64,000 nucleotides of DNA from the NCBI GenBank assembly GCA_021794015.1, contig JAJYRQ010000013.1, positions 1 through 64,000 of the forward strand, read 5' to 3'. Under the pieces are notes generated by a model. The model made no database searches. It had not been told where the DNA came from and saw nothing but the letters and a program-made list of their open reading frames with translations. Positions 1 to 7,815 of this stretch are shown here, one piece after another; position 1 is the first letter of the stretch; each line of letters starts with the position of its first letter. The stretch is from Deltaproteobacteria bacterium. Its GTDB lineage: Bacteria > Desulfobacterota > Binatia > Binatales > Binataceae. Made by a program: the position numbers and the translations under genes.

Positions 1-494
1 GGGTGAAGGGCGGCCGGAAAAACTGTGATAAAGAAGGGTTAAGGAGAAAGAGCTGAGGCGTAATCCCGGGCAGGATTTTCCACCTTAAGATCCCCCGATC
101 GCTGTCGCAGAGATCGGGTCCACCTCAGCCTGCGGCCGGCCGGCCGTTTCCGCTCTGCATAGAGCAGCTTCCCCCTTGGCAACTATCCCTTTGAGGGCTG
201 TCAGCGCAACGGGTAGTGTGGCGGAGACGTGACAGGCCGGAATTAGCGAGACCGAGCGGGGCGAGCTAACGGCAACATGGTCTGCTTGCCTTCCCGATGA
301 ACCCGTCGCCGTAGCTTAAAGGTCGTTCCACCTGGGCGAGTCGGCGGCGCGTCAAATTTCTTCCAAAAAGAGTTCCGCAGGCGTCAGCGCCGTATATATG
401 TAGGTGCGGGGCGGGCACAAGCAGAGCCGGAGCCCGAAGGGCTTTTCTGCCGTTCAGCCCGACCGGTTCCCTTGGGCCCGGCTCCCGCCTAAGC
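1..494. other. Non-coding stretch left of the class II tRNA
   Basis: I see no open frame here with codon use or a ribosome binding site that would support a gene, and no recognisable structured RNA. The stretch lies inside the presumed mobile island that ends at selC. I looked for a repeat of the selC 3' end that would mark the left attachment site and did not find one, so the island probably extends beyond the left edge of the window. Confidence 0.4.
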
Positions 495-585
495 GGAGGC
501 GTGACAGAGTGGCAATGTTCCGGACTCAAAATCCGAGGACACCGTGTCCAGCCACGGTGCGCAGGTCCGATCCCTGCCGCCTCCG
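495..585 (+). tRNA. Class II tRNA, anticodon CAA, serine-like acceptor end
   Basis: A cloverleaf can be drawn: acceptor stem GGAGGCG with CGCCTCC (7 bp, extendable outward to 9 bp with CG and GU pairs), D-stem ACA/TGT with a GAGTGG-containing loop, anticodon arm CGGA-CTCAAAA-TCCG, a long variable arm with a 7-bp stem (CACCGTG/CACGGTG) and a T-stem GCAGG/CCTGC. The anticodon CAA would read the leucine codon UUG. However, the base after the acceptor stem is G, as in serine and selenocysteine tRNAs, whereas bacterial tRNA-Leu has A73. Other oddities are a C instead of the usual T at position 55 in the T-loop, a C-A mismatch closing the anticodon stem, and no encoded CCA, unlike selC in this window. 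It may be a missense-suppressor-like or decaying tRNA of the island. Confidence 0.6.
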
Positions 586-682
586 TCTATTCTTTACCAT
601 GCGGGCAGAGGTCAAGGGGAGAGCGGAGGTACCAGAATTTTCGACAGAATTCCAGCGCTAACGGCAGAAAGGAATTTACGTC

Positions 683-1111
683 ATGAACAAAATCGAAAAA
701 ATGCTGCAAAAATACAGGGCTGAACGCGACAAGCTCGATTTCCTGATCCAGACGCTTGAAAAAGAATTTCCTGGATCATACGGCGAAAAACACGCGCTAG
801 GCGGACGACCCGGACGAAAAAAGTCTGCGACTTCGGTTCACGCGCTCTCTGAAAAGGCGCTTGAAATCGAACAGAATCGCAACGGCCTAAAGGTTCGTTC
901 GCTGATCACGGAGATCGCCAAACTGGGATTTATGACCAAATCCGATAAGCCTGAAAACACGGTCAATTCGTTCCTCCGGCGCTATCCGAAAACGTTCAAG
1001 AAGCTGGCTGACGGGCGCTGGATTCTGGTGAAGTACGCGCCACGGAGCGAGACATCGAAGTTGGGAAGTAACGGCCATGAGTCGCATCCGAAAGCTGCCG
1101 CCTATCAATGA
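683..1111 (+). CDS. Coiled-coil / AT-hook-like / winged-helix-like small protein
   Basis: This 142-residue protein is not a family I can name. Residues 1-28 are a charged, probably coiled-coil helix. Residues 40-47 (GGRPGRKK) resemble an AT-hook. Residues 68-117 look like a winged-helix unit (helix, helix rich in basic residues, then a DGRWIL wing-like strand), similar in outline to HARE-HTH folds. A DNA-binding role is therefore plausible but inferred. The start has a good Shine-Dalgarno (AAGGA, 9 nt before ATG). The gene is visibly more A-rich than its surroundings, a sign of separate origin. It lies about 100 bp downstream of the unusual tRNA on the same strand, within the selC island. Confidence 0.7.
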   Translation: MNKIEKMLQKYRAERDKLDFLIQTLEKEFPGSYGEKHALGGRPGRKKSATSVHALSEKALEIEQNRNGLKVRSLITEIAKLGFMTKSDKPENTVNSFLRRYPKTFKKLADGRWILVKYAPRSETSKLGSNGHESHPKAAAYQ

Positions 1112-1134
1112 ACAGCCGTCAAGGGGATAATTAC

Positions 1135-1179
1135 CTTTTCCTTTGCCCTTCTAACCGTGGCTGAAGGGCAAGGGGAAAG
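1135..1179 (+). terminator. Long stem-loop after the winged-helix gene
   Basis: A 17-bp stem with two G-U pairs (arms 1135-1151 and 1163-1179, loop of 11 nt) begins 23 nt after the stop codon of the preceding gene. No clear T-tract follows, so it is either a Rho-assisted or imperfect terminator or an mRNA-stabilising hairpin. Confidence 0.45.
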
Positions 1180-1498
1180 CTGCGCCCTGCGCTGTTCAGA
1201 ATCGACCGCAAGCCGCTCAAGTTTCGCTACGTGTTCGCCTAATTCCTTGCCGCGCGCCGCTCGCCTTGCTGCGCGAAGGCCAAAGCCGAGGCTTTGGCCG
1301 AGCGCTGCGCGGGCGGGCGCGCCTTCCGCTCCTACTTCACTTGACCAAAGACGAAACATCTGCACGTAGCGACGCAGCCCGCGACAACGGAGCGGGCGCT
1401 GCTAAGCAGATAAGCGGGCGGCCGAATCCGGTACGGATGCAGCTTGCGCTTGCCTGCCAGCACATGGCGAGCGCATGACCGCTCGCCGAATCGCTTAG
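1180..1498. other. Island spacer without a supported gene
   Basis: Short open frames exist on both strands, but none has a convincing start, ribosome binding site or recognisable protein pattern. I see nothing else to annotate here. Confidence 0.35.
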
Positions 1499-2035
1499 GT
1501 GGCGTTGCGGCTCCAGCGGGACGCCTGGTCGCCAGCGCCGGGCACGGCCGCGCTTCAAAGGGCGGCCGTGTTGCCTCGATTTTGGTCCCAGGCGATAATC
1601 GCTAGCGTGACCGAAGAGGCCAGCGCACAAGCAGAAACCGACGTGGCGCGCGGCCGTGCGCGCATTGGCCCTTGCGCTCCCGACGAGCATTGGCCGTTTC
1701 CCTGCCAGCGTATCGACGCGGCGATGGACGCCCTGATGCGGATCGTAAGGGAAGCTCATCCGACGGCCGGCAAGATAACTTGCCTGCTTGATTACGGCCG
1801 CGAACCTGCCACAGTTGCGCTGCCTAAGCCGGGCAGGCCGGGCGGTCTGGCGCGCGCGGCTAGCGCCTTGCGTAGCGCCGGCGGGCGCTTCTTGTCGCAT
1901 GCAGAAGTTGAGGCGCTGATCCAGGAAGAGGCCGAACGTTACGCTGCCGGCGGCCGTGCGCGAGCGCGCATGGCCCGGCGAGCGGCTGATGGCAGGTTCC
2001 TTCCGAACGCCCAAGGCCAAGGCGAGCCGGCCTAG
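1499..2035 (+). CDS. Hypothetical protein (weak)
   Basis: This is an open frame of up to 178 codons from a GTG directly after a stop codon. No ribosome binding site is evident for that GTG, and an internal ATG near 1723 (MDALMRIVREAHP) would give about 104 residues. The C-terminal half is Ala/Arg/Gly rich, with two related short units, GGRFLSHAEV and DGRFLPNAQG. No family is recognised. It sits between the winged-helix gene and the zinc-ribbon gene on the same strand, which is the main reason to keep it. It could equally be a chance open frame in GC-rich DNA. Confidence 0.3.
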   Translation: MALRLQRDAWSPAPGTAALQRAAVLPRFWSQAIIASVTEEASAQAETDVARGRARIGPCAPDEHWPFPCQRIDAAMDALMRIVREAHPTAGKITCLLDYGREPATVALPKPGRPGGLARAASALRSAGGRFLSHAEVEALIQEEAERYAAGGRARARMARRAADGRFLPNAQGQGEPA

Positions 2036-2061
2036 GAGCGTTGCACCAACCAAGAGCAATA

Positions 2062-2085
2062 CGCTCCCCGATGATGAGGGGAGCG
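2062..2085 (+). promoter_or_regulatory. Perfect 8-bp hairpin in the zinc-ribbon gene leader
   Basis: Arms CGCTCCCC (2062-2069) and GGGGAGCG (2078-2085) flank an 8-nt loop. The hairpin lies between the previous open frame and the GAGGAGGG ribosome binding site of the next gene. It could end upstream transcription or shape the leader. There is no T-tract. Confidence 0.35.
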
Positions 2086-2116
2086 AAAACGCAGGCCAAA
2101 GAGGAGGGTTTGGGCA

Positions 2117-2500
2117 ATGGTACAGGAGCTAAGCGAAGAGCTTCGCGCGCTTGAAACTGGAACGGGCAGGCGGGTTCGCTTTTGGGCGCTCGATTGCCTT
2201 GGGCGGCTAAGGCACGTGGTCATGGCCGCCGATGAGCCGCGCGGCCAGAAAGCCGACCAAGCGCACAAAGCTAGCGGAGCGCGCGATCGCGAATCGGGCG
2301 GAGCGACGATGAAGGTTGGGCGGGTTGAGCCGGGCAGCGGCCGTTGCCATGACTGCAACCGCGGTGCGCGGTTCGAGATAACCATGGGCGACGGCCGGCG
2401 CGTGGTGCTGCTCTGCCCGCGTTGCGCAGCTTATCTTGCCAGGGCTCTGGCCGAGCGAATCGATGAAGCCAGCGCCAGCAAGGACTCCAAACCTGACTGA
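2117..2500 (+). CDS. Small zinc-ribbon protein
   Basis: This 127-residue protein carries two cysteine pairs, C77-x2-C80 and C100-x2-C103, spaced as in a zinc ribbon and separated by a beta-hairpin-like stretch (RFEITMGDGRRVVLLC). The N-terminal 45 residues (ELSEELRALETGTGRRVRF and following) may be a separate strand-rich unit, with a charged linker in between. The start is well supported by AGAGGAGGG 8-10 nt upstream. It is the last gene before the integrase and separated from it by a strong terminator hairpin. The function is unknown. Zinc ribbons of this size in islands often bind nucleic acid or another protein, but nothing here proves that. Confidence 0.65.
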   Translation: MVQELSEELRALETGTGRRVRFWALDCLGRLRHVVMAADEPRGQKADQAHKASGARDRESGGATMKVGRVEPGSGRCHDCNRGARFEITMGDGRRVVLLCPRCAAYLARALAERIDEASASKDSKPD

Positions 2501-2580
2501 CGGCTTGCCCTTGCTCGGGCCGCCGCGCCGGCGCGTCATTCGGGCCGGCCTAGCGCCGGCGGGCAGCTAAGAGCGCAAGC

Positions 2581-2619
2581 AAAAAAGAAACGCGCGCCTG
2601 GGCGGTCCAGGCGCGCGTT
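2581..2619 (-). terminator. Strong intrinsic terminator, minus-strand direction
   Basis: A perfect 13-bp stem (AACGCGCGCCTGG at 2589-2601, its complement at 2607-2619) with a 5-nt loop is followed, reading leftwards, by TCTTTTTT. This is a textbook Rho-independent terminator for transcripts coming from the right. It would shield the zinc-ribbon gene from antisense reading, and the stem may also dampen rightward transcription into the integrase gene. Confidence 0.75.
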
Positions 2620-2703
2620 GAGCTTTGGCCGGCTCGAAACGGCTGTTGCGGCCGTGCTCCCTTGACGCGAACCGCCGGCGGGGCTAAGCGTCGAGGTTAA
2701 GCA

Positions 2704-4143
2704 GTGAGCATGTCTACTATCCCAAAAAGCTCCCAGCCGGCGCAAGCGCCGGATGCTGAAGCACGCCAGGCCGCATCGCCCGCCGCCCATTCAAGACCGG
2801 TTTTCAATCCTGAGGCGCGTCTGCTCGCCGAGATTCCAGCTTCGCGCCAGGCCGAGGCAAAGGCTGCGCTCTCCACCAACGACTGTATCATCGCCACCGG
2901 CCAAGCCGCCCGCCGCATCAATGCGGACCGTGAGGAATTGCGGAAGGTACGGCTCAAGGCCGCGGGGGGCTCGGTGTTCAAGCGCGCCGGCTCGCGCTAC
3001 TGGCAAATCAAGTACCGGGTCGATGAAAAATGGCGCTACGAGACCACGCAAACCAAGAGCCGGCCCGAAGCGCAGCGGCTCCTTGCCCACAAGGTTTACG
3101 AGGCGAGCGCAGGCCGTCTGCCCGGCACGGCGACCTTCGAGCAGATAATTGAGCTGCTGGTTAACGACGCGAAGCTTCGCGGGCTTAAGGCGGTGAAGCG
3201 CATCCAGCGGGCCGGCGCGGCGCTCTGCCGAGAACTGGCGGGCTACCGTGCCGAGCAGGTTGATTACGCCAAGCTCGCCGATTACGCGGCCCGGCGCCGC
3301 GAACAGGTTGCGCCCGATACGGTTCACTTCGAGTTGTCGGTGGCCGCCCGTGCTTTTCGGGTGGCGCGGGAGCGCGGCCTGGTGCGCTCGGTTCCGGTGT
3401 TTCCGCGCATCAAGAACCTGCACGTGCGCGCCGGTTTCGTCGATGCGCAGGAGTGGAGCCGCCTGCGAGCGCGGCTCGAACCCGATTTCCGCGATGCTGC
3501 CGACTTCGCCTTCTTGTGCGGCGCGCGCCAGATGGAACTGCTGGGGCTCCAGTGGGCCGATGTTGAGCTTTCGGAGCGCGTGGTTCACTTCCGCGCAACC
3601 AAAACCGGCCGCTCGCGCCCCGTACCCTACGCCGGCTACCCGCAGCTTGAGCAAGTGATCGAGCGGCGCGTGGCGCTGTGCGAGCGGCTTAAGCGGGCCG
3701 GCATCATCACGCCTTGGGTCTTCTGCTTCGGCGAGCCGAAGGCGGTTGGGGGACGCTTGTATCACAAGGCGGGCGATCCCCTGTTCAAGCCGGGCGGCGA
3801 CCGCGGCTTGCTGACGAGCCTGGGCGAAAACTGGCAACGCGCCTGCCAGGCCGCCGGGCGGCCCGGCTTGCTGTTCCACGATCTGCGCCGCTCGGCTGCG
3901 CGCAATTTTGAGCGGGCCGGAATGGCGCGCGGCGTTGCGATGAAGCTTGGCGGCTGGACGGAGCGGATGTACAGCCGCTATGCCATCGGCGCCGAGAGCG
4001 AGGTTGGCCCGGCGCTGGCCGGGCTCAGCGCCTACCTGAGCCGCGCCGGTTGGCAGTCTGGTGGCAGTAGCCGGAAAAACCCAGCAAATTCGCGGCAATT
4101 GATGGCGGAGGGGGGAAGGAGTCGAACCTTCCGGCAGGCGTGA
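2704..4143 (+). CDS. Tyrosine recombinase (phage-type integrase) of the selC island
   Basis: This 479-residue site-specific recombinase would integrate and excise the island. The catalytic set is visible: R275 (in GARQMELLGL), K300 (beta-hairpin lysine), H392-x-x-R395 (FHDLRRS), W418 in the usual H/W position and the nucleophile Y426 (MYSRY). Residues 90-140 (FKRAGSRYWQIKYRVDEKW and following) form an arm-type DNA-binding unit, followed by a SAM-like core-binding domain at about 142-235. The GTG at 2704 has GAGG 7 nt upstream; an ATG at 2710 is the alternative. The reading frame enters the complementary strand of selC, so the last 13 or so residues (from MAEGGRSRT) are encoded by the tRNA gene and the stop codon lies inside it. 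This geometry is typical of tRNA-targeting elements. Confidence 0.93.
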   Translation: MSMSTIPKSSQPAQAPDAEARQAASPAAHSRPVFNPEARLLAEIPASRQAEAKAALSTNDCIIATGQAARRINADREELRKVRLKAAGGSVFKRAGSRYWQIKYRVDEKWRYETTQTKSRPEAQRLLAHKVYEASAGRLPGTATFEQIIELLVNDAKLRGLKAVKRIQRAGAALCRELAGYRAEQVDYAKLADYAARRREQVAPDTVHFELSVAARAFRVARERGLVRSVPVFPRIKNLHVRAGFVDAQEWSRLRARLEPDFRDAADFAFLCGARQMELLGLQWADVELSERVVHFRATKTGRSRPVPYAGYPQLEQVIERRVALCERLKRAGIITPWVFCFGEPKAVGGRLYHKAGDPLFKPGGDRGLLTSLGENWQRACQAAGRPGLLFHDLRRSAARNFERAGMARGVAMKLGGWTERMYSRYAIGAESEVGPALAGLSAYLSRAGWQSGGSSRKNPANSRQLMAEGGRSRTFRQA

Positions 4144-4198
4144 AGCCCGCCAGGCCGGTTTTGAAGACCGCCCGGGTCACCGGACCCGTTCTCCCTCC
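4103..4198 (-). tRNA. selC: tRNA-Sec (anticodon UCA)
   Basis: The 96-nt gene has the hallmarks of bacterial selenocysteine tRNA: an 8-bp acceptor stem (GGAGGGAG with CCCCCTCC, one A-C mismatch at position 7), a 5-bp T-stem, a long variable arm, a CCGGTGA-type D-loop within GGGTCCGGTGACCC, anticodon loop CTTCAAA with UCA, discriminator G and an encoded CCA. It inserts selenocysteine at UGA codons together with SelA, SelB and SelD, none of which is in this window. Its 3' half overlaps the integrase gene on the other strand and is the presumed attachment site. Confidence 0.93.
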
Positions 4199-4400
4199 GG
4201 GTCGAAGCTGCCAGCCGAATGCGCTCGTGTAAAAGCAGCGCGAGGCTGCATTCGTCGAAACGCCGGGCAGGTCTCGCCAGTGAGCAGCCTGCCCACTGCC
4301 GCCGAGCAGCGACAGGCCCGATCTTATCGTGTTTCGGGGTGGGTCTGGCAGGGGTCTAAGACGCGTCGGAGCTGCCCGCGGAGGCGGAAAAGTGCGCGTC

Positions 4401-5573
4401 TCAACCGGCGACAGGCTCGTCGCCGAGGATATCCTGAAGAAATTGGGTCACGCGGTCGATTTGGCGATTGCGGCAGAACTCCGGCAAGCAAGCAGGAATC
4501 GCGGCGCGCTTCTTTTCGACAGCCTCGCGCGTCAATTCCCTCATAAGACCAGCCAAGCTCGCCACGAAGCGCGCGTCCCACGGTGAATCTCCAGGCAGCC
4601 TCCATAGTCCGCCGTAGTCGAGATCGTAACCGGCAGGAATCCGGTTGGTCACGTAGGGCAGGCGCAGCGAAAAGTATTCGCTGACTTTTGTCGTGTAACG
4701 GAAAGAGCCCACCCCGTCAACGCTCTGCGGCAGGCTGCCCACATCCATCGCTGCCAAGTAATCCGGGACGCGAGAGTACTCGACCCTGCCCGGAAGAAAA
4801 ATCGTCCGGCCCAGTTGTTCTCCGGCCAAGTCGCGCAAGCGCGCGCGACCGTCGCCGTCTCCCACCACCAGCACCCTGGCCTGCGGTGCGGCCGCTTCGA
4901 GCGCCGCCCGGACCAGCTCCAGGCCATAGCAGTAACTCACGCGGCGAGACCAATTCAGCGAACCGACCATGCCAAAGACGATGGCATCGGGCGGAATGCC
5001 CAGTTCGCTTCGGATCGTGGCGCGGCTCTGCGCCAGACGCTGCGGCGTGTAACGATATTCAGCCCATCCGGCCGCGGTTACGGCTCGCCGCGCTCCCATG
5101 GTCAGCGCCCGACCCGCCAGGTACGGGGTCCAACCGATGAAACCACTGCAATTGCGGTAAAGCAACCGCTCGTAAAACTCGAAGATGGGAGCGGCCAGGG
5201 GCCACCTGGCCCTCAAAAACGGCGCGATCGCGTCCCCGCTGCTGACCACGTAACGGGAACCATAAAGCCATCGGCCGAGCAGCAACGCCGAGCCACCAGC
5301 TACCCCACTTCCCTCCATTACCACCAGCCTGTAGCGCCGGCCTCGGAGGCCTTGCAAAATGCCCCAGAAACAGCCCAGCTTGTCACGACGCTCAAAGGGA
5401 AAAATTTCAGCCGGCAGGCGACTTAGTAGGCCGCGCAGCCTCTGCTCCTCGTTGCCGCCGGCTCCTTGCGTAGCGAAGCCAAGGATTTCCGCCGCTCCCT
5501 GCTCCCGGAGGCGGCCGCGATCCTGTCTGGCTTCCTGCGGACTCTGTTCTGTCACAGCGCGGAGGACGACCAA
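4401..5573 (-). CDS. GT4-like glycosyltransferase
   Basis: This 390-residue GT-B enzyme is the last gene of the polysaccharide locus in the direction of transcription. The C-terminal nucleotide-sugar domain is recognisable from MVGSLNWSRR, VLVVGDGDGRARL, the LPGRVEYSRVPDYLAAMD segment and a KVSEYFSLRLPYV stretch in place of the usual EX7E-type acidic pair. It would transfer a hexose to the growing lipid-linked repeat on the cytoplasmic face. The first codon is a TTG 12 nt after the preceding gene; an in-frame GTG at 5555 is an alternative start. Donor and acceptor cannot be read from the sequence. Confidence 0.8.
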   Translation of the reverse strand: MVVLRAVTEQSPQEARQDRGRLREQGAAEILGFATQGAGGNEEQRLRGLLSRLPAEIFPFERRDKLGCFWGILQGLRGRRYRLVVMEGSGVAGGSALLLGRWLYGSRYVVSSGDAIAPFLRARWPLAAPIFEFYERLLYRNCSGFIGWTPYLAGRALTMGARRAVTAAGWAEYRYTPQRLAQSRATIRSELGIPPDAIVFGMVGSLNWSRRVSYCYGLELVRAALEAAAPQARVLVVGDGDGRARLRDLAGEQLGRTIFLPGRVEYSRVPDYLAAMDVGSLPQSVDGVGSFRYTTKVSEYFSLRLPYVTNRIPAGYDLDYGGLWRLPGDSPWDARFVASLAGLMRELTREAVEKKRAAIPACLPEFCRNRQIDRVTQFLQDILGDEPVAG

Positions 5574-5585
5574 GCCTCGGAAGTC

Positions 5586-6719
5586 TCACCCTCCGTCGGC
5601 CGTCTGCACCGTCGCCACTTCCCGGTAAAGCTCAAGGGTGCGCTCCACCATGCGGACGGCGCTAAAGTGCTCGCGCACGCGCGATGCGGCCGCCTCACCC
5701 ATGCGCCGCCTAAGCGCGTCATCCTCGAGCAGCCGGTTGATCGCCGCGGCCAGTGCTGCCGGGTCGGCCGGCGGCACGCTGATCCCTGTTTCCCCGTCTA
5801 CGGAAACAAACCCGACCCCCGAGTTGACGCGCGTGTTTATCACCGGCTTGCCGCAGGCCATCGCTTCGGTCTGGACGATCCCGAAGGCCTCGCTGCGCGC
5901 AACCGACGGCAGCACGAAAACATCGCAGGCGTGATACAGAGCCGCAAGTTGCTCATTGCTGGCCCGACCGGCCAGGACCACCCGCTTCTCCAAATCAAAC
6001 TCCTCCACCAGTTTCTCAAGCGACGTACGCAGTGGGCCGTCGCCTACCAGGACAAGCGTTGCCTCCACCGAGGTCATGGCGCGGATCAGGTGCTGGAAGC
6101 CCTTATAGTAGACCATCCGGCCGACCGCCAGCACGATGCGCGGCCCGTAGCGGCGGCGAAGCTCTGCAACCGCCGGCTCGTTGGGCTCGGCGAAACGCTC
6201 CGGCGCGATGCCATAGGGAATCACGCGGCAGAGCCCCCGGCGTGCCGAAAGAACCGGCGAGCTTTCAACATAAGCGGGCGAAGAGGCAATCAGCGCAGCG
6301 CACCGGTCAAGCAGGCGACCCTCGATCGGCGCGAAGAGCCGTCCAAGCCTCTTTTGGCGAATCGTGTCGCTGTGCCAGGTCGCGACCAGAAGACCCTGCC
6401 GACCGCTCAGAAGATAGGCCATCACGGCGCCAGGGTTAGGTAAGTGAAGATGGACGATGTCGGCTTTGGAGCGGCGGATTTGGCCAATCATGCCGGGACA
6501 GAGCGGCGCGCCGAAAAGATTGGCCCACGGTGCGGCTCGCGTAACCGGCAGACCCGCCATTTGTTCCGTCACCGTGCGCCGGCCCCGGTTGGCAACGACT
6601 ACACTCACTTCCACGTCGCGGGCCAATCCCGCGCACAAAAGCTCCAGGTGGGTCTCAAGTCCCCCCACCTCGGGCGGATAGAACTTGCCCACCTGGAGAA
6701 CGCTAAGCCGTTTGCCCAT
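5586..6719 (-). CDS. GT4 glycosyltransferase
   Basis: This 377-residue GT-B glycosyltransferase shows the Gly-rich acceptor-domain loop (YPPEVGGLETH, 14-24), the IVLAVGRMVYYKGFQ hinge strand near 195-209, LVLVGDGPLR near 222-231 and the EX7E pair E277/E285 (EAFGIVQTE). This is the classical GT4 pattern for retaining transfer from a nucleotide sugar. It is 7 nt downstream of the epimerase gene, so the two are almost certainly co-transcribed. Sugar specificity is unknown. Confidence 0.9.
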   Translation of the reverse strand: MGKRLSVLQVGKFYPPEVGGLETHLELLCAGLARDVEVSVVVANRGRRTVTEQMAGLPVTRAAPWANLFGAPLCPGMIGQIRRSKADIVHLHLPNPGAVMAYLLSGRQGLLVATWHSDTIRQKRLGRLFAPIEGRLLDRCAALIASSPAYVESSPVLSARRGLCRVIPYGIAPERFAEPNEPAVAELRRRYGPRIVLAVGRMVYYKGFQHLIRAMTSVEATLVLVGDGPLRTSLEKLVEEFDLEKRVVLAGRASNEQLAALYHACDVFVLPSVARSEAFGIVQTEAMACGKPVINTRVNSGVGFVSVDGETGISVPPADPAALAAAINRLLEDDALRRRMGEAAASRVREHFSAVRMVERTLELYREVATVQTADGG

Positions 6720-6726
6720 GCCCTAA

Positions 6727-7746
6727 TCAAGCGAAAAGCCGGCGATTGTCAGCCACCCAGCCATGAAGCAGCTTCAACCCCGTACGCCAGTCCACCTTCG
6801 GCGTCCAGCCGAAATCCCGTTCCGCTCTCCGGATATCGCTGACGTAGACGCGTTGGTCTCCCGCACGCGCTGGAGCGCCGGCACGCTCGATGCGCCGTCC
6901 GATACGCTGCTCCAGAAACTCCAGCACGTCGATCAACGATACGGCGTTGCCCGGGCCGCCCCCGAGGTTGTAAACCATGCCCGCGGTGGACTCGATATTG
7001 CGCGCTGCCGCCTCGAAAGCGTCGAGCAGGTCTTCGACCTGCAGAAGGTCCCGCACCTGCTTGCCGTCACCATAAATCGTCAGCCGCCGGCCGGTCTCGA
7101 CGGCGATCATGAACCATGCGACCCATCCCTGATCCTCGATCCCGAACTGCCGGGGGCCGTAGATGCACGATTGGCGAAAGACCACCGTATTAAGGCCGTA
7201 AATGCGGTGGTAGTCGCGAACGTATTGGTCGGCAGATCCCTTCGAGCATCCGTAGGGCGAGTGGAAATCGAGCGGATACTCCTCGGATATCCCGTAAGGG
7301 AGGTTTGCATACTCATAGCGTCTTCCCGAATCAACGATCGGGATGTCGCGCATCTCGCCGTAAACCTTGTTGGTCGAAGCGTAGATGAGCGGCGCCTCGA
7401 GACCCGCCTGGTGCGCCGCTTCCAGGACGTTTAGGGTGCCCAGCGCGTTGATTTCAAAGTCGGTCCTGGGGTCGGCGATCGACGTGGTGACCGCGACCTG
7501 TGCGGCAAGGTGCAAAGCCAAAGAGGCGTTACGATGCGTCTGAAAGACGCTTCGCACCCCGCTAAAGTCTCGCACGTCAAGTCGGTGGAACTCAAAGTCT
7601 CCCTGCGACTTGAGCCATTCCAGGTTGCGCTCTGCGCCGGGCCGCGAAAGGTCGTCGATCAGCACCACTTCGGCGCCGCGCGCCAACAAGCGGCTGGCCG
7701 CGTTGCATCCGACGAACCCGGCCCCGCCGGTAATTAGAACCTTCAC
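6727..7746 (-). CDS. CDP-paratose 2-epimerase-like NAD-dependent SDR
   Basis: This 339-residue extended SDR has the Rossmann motif GGAGFVG (7-13), ASTNKVYG (123-130) and catalytic Y165-x3-K169 (SPYGCSKG). The blocks around YEYANLPYGISEEYPLDFHS and FRQSCIYGPRQFGIEDQGW match the tyvelose-epimerase (RfbE/Tyv) branch more closely than GalE or RmlB. That family converts CDP-paratose to CDP-tyvelose through C2 oxidation by tightly bound NAD. A dehydratase-type DegT enzyme for 3-deoxygenation lies 26 kb away in the same locus. CDP-glucose cytidylyltransferase and 4,6-dehydratase genes are not in the window, so the true substrate remains open; other C2-epimerases of this branch are possible. Confidence 0.8.
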   Translation of the reverse strand: MKVLITGGAGFVGCNAASRLLARGAEVVLIDDLSRPGAERNLEWLKSQGDFEFHRLDVRDFSGVRSVFQTHRNASLALHLAAQVAVTTSIADPRTDFEINALGTLNVLEAAHQAGLEAPLIYASTNKVYGEMRDIPIVDSGRRYEYANLPYGISEEYPLDFHSPYGCSKGSADQYVRDYHRIYGLNTVVFRQSCIYGPRQFGIEDQGWVAWFMIAVETGRRLTIYGDGKQVRDLLQVEDLLDAFEAAARNIESTAGMVYNLGGGPGNAVSLIDVLEFLEQRIGRRIERAGAPARAGDQRVYVSDIRRAERDFGWTPKVDWRTGLKLLHGWVADNRRLFA

Positions 7747-7815
7747 CCTGGCATCCTCCTCAGCCTGTCTTGCCCCCGCGCCGGTCGCAATCGGTGCCGG
7801 CCCCGGGTGGGAGCC

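Noticed and set aside
493..587. Reading the tRNA as ordinary tRNA-Leu(CAA) with acceptor GCGGAGG/CCTCCGT
   Set aside because: That pairing leaves two unexplained bases between the acceptor and T stems and gives C as discriminator. The 7/5 arrangement starting at 495 with G73 fits the cloverleaf better.
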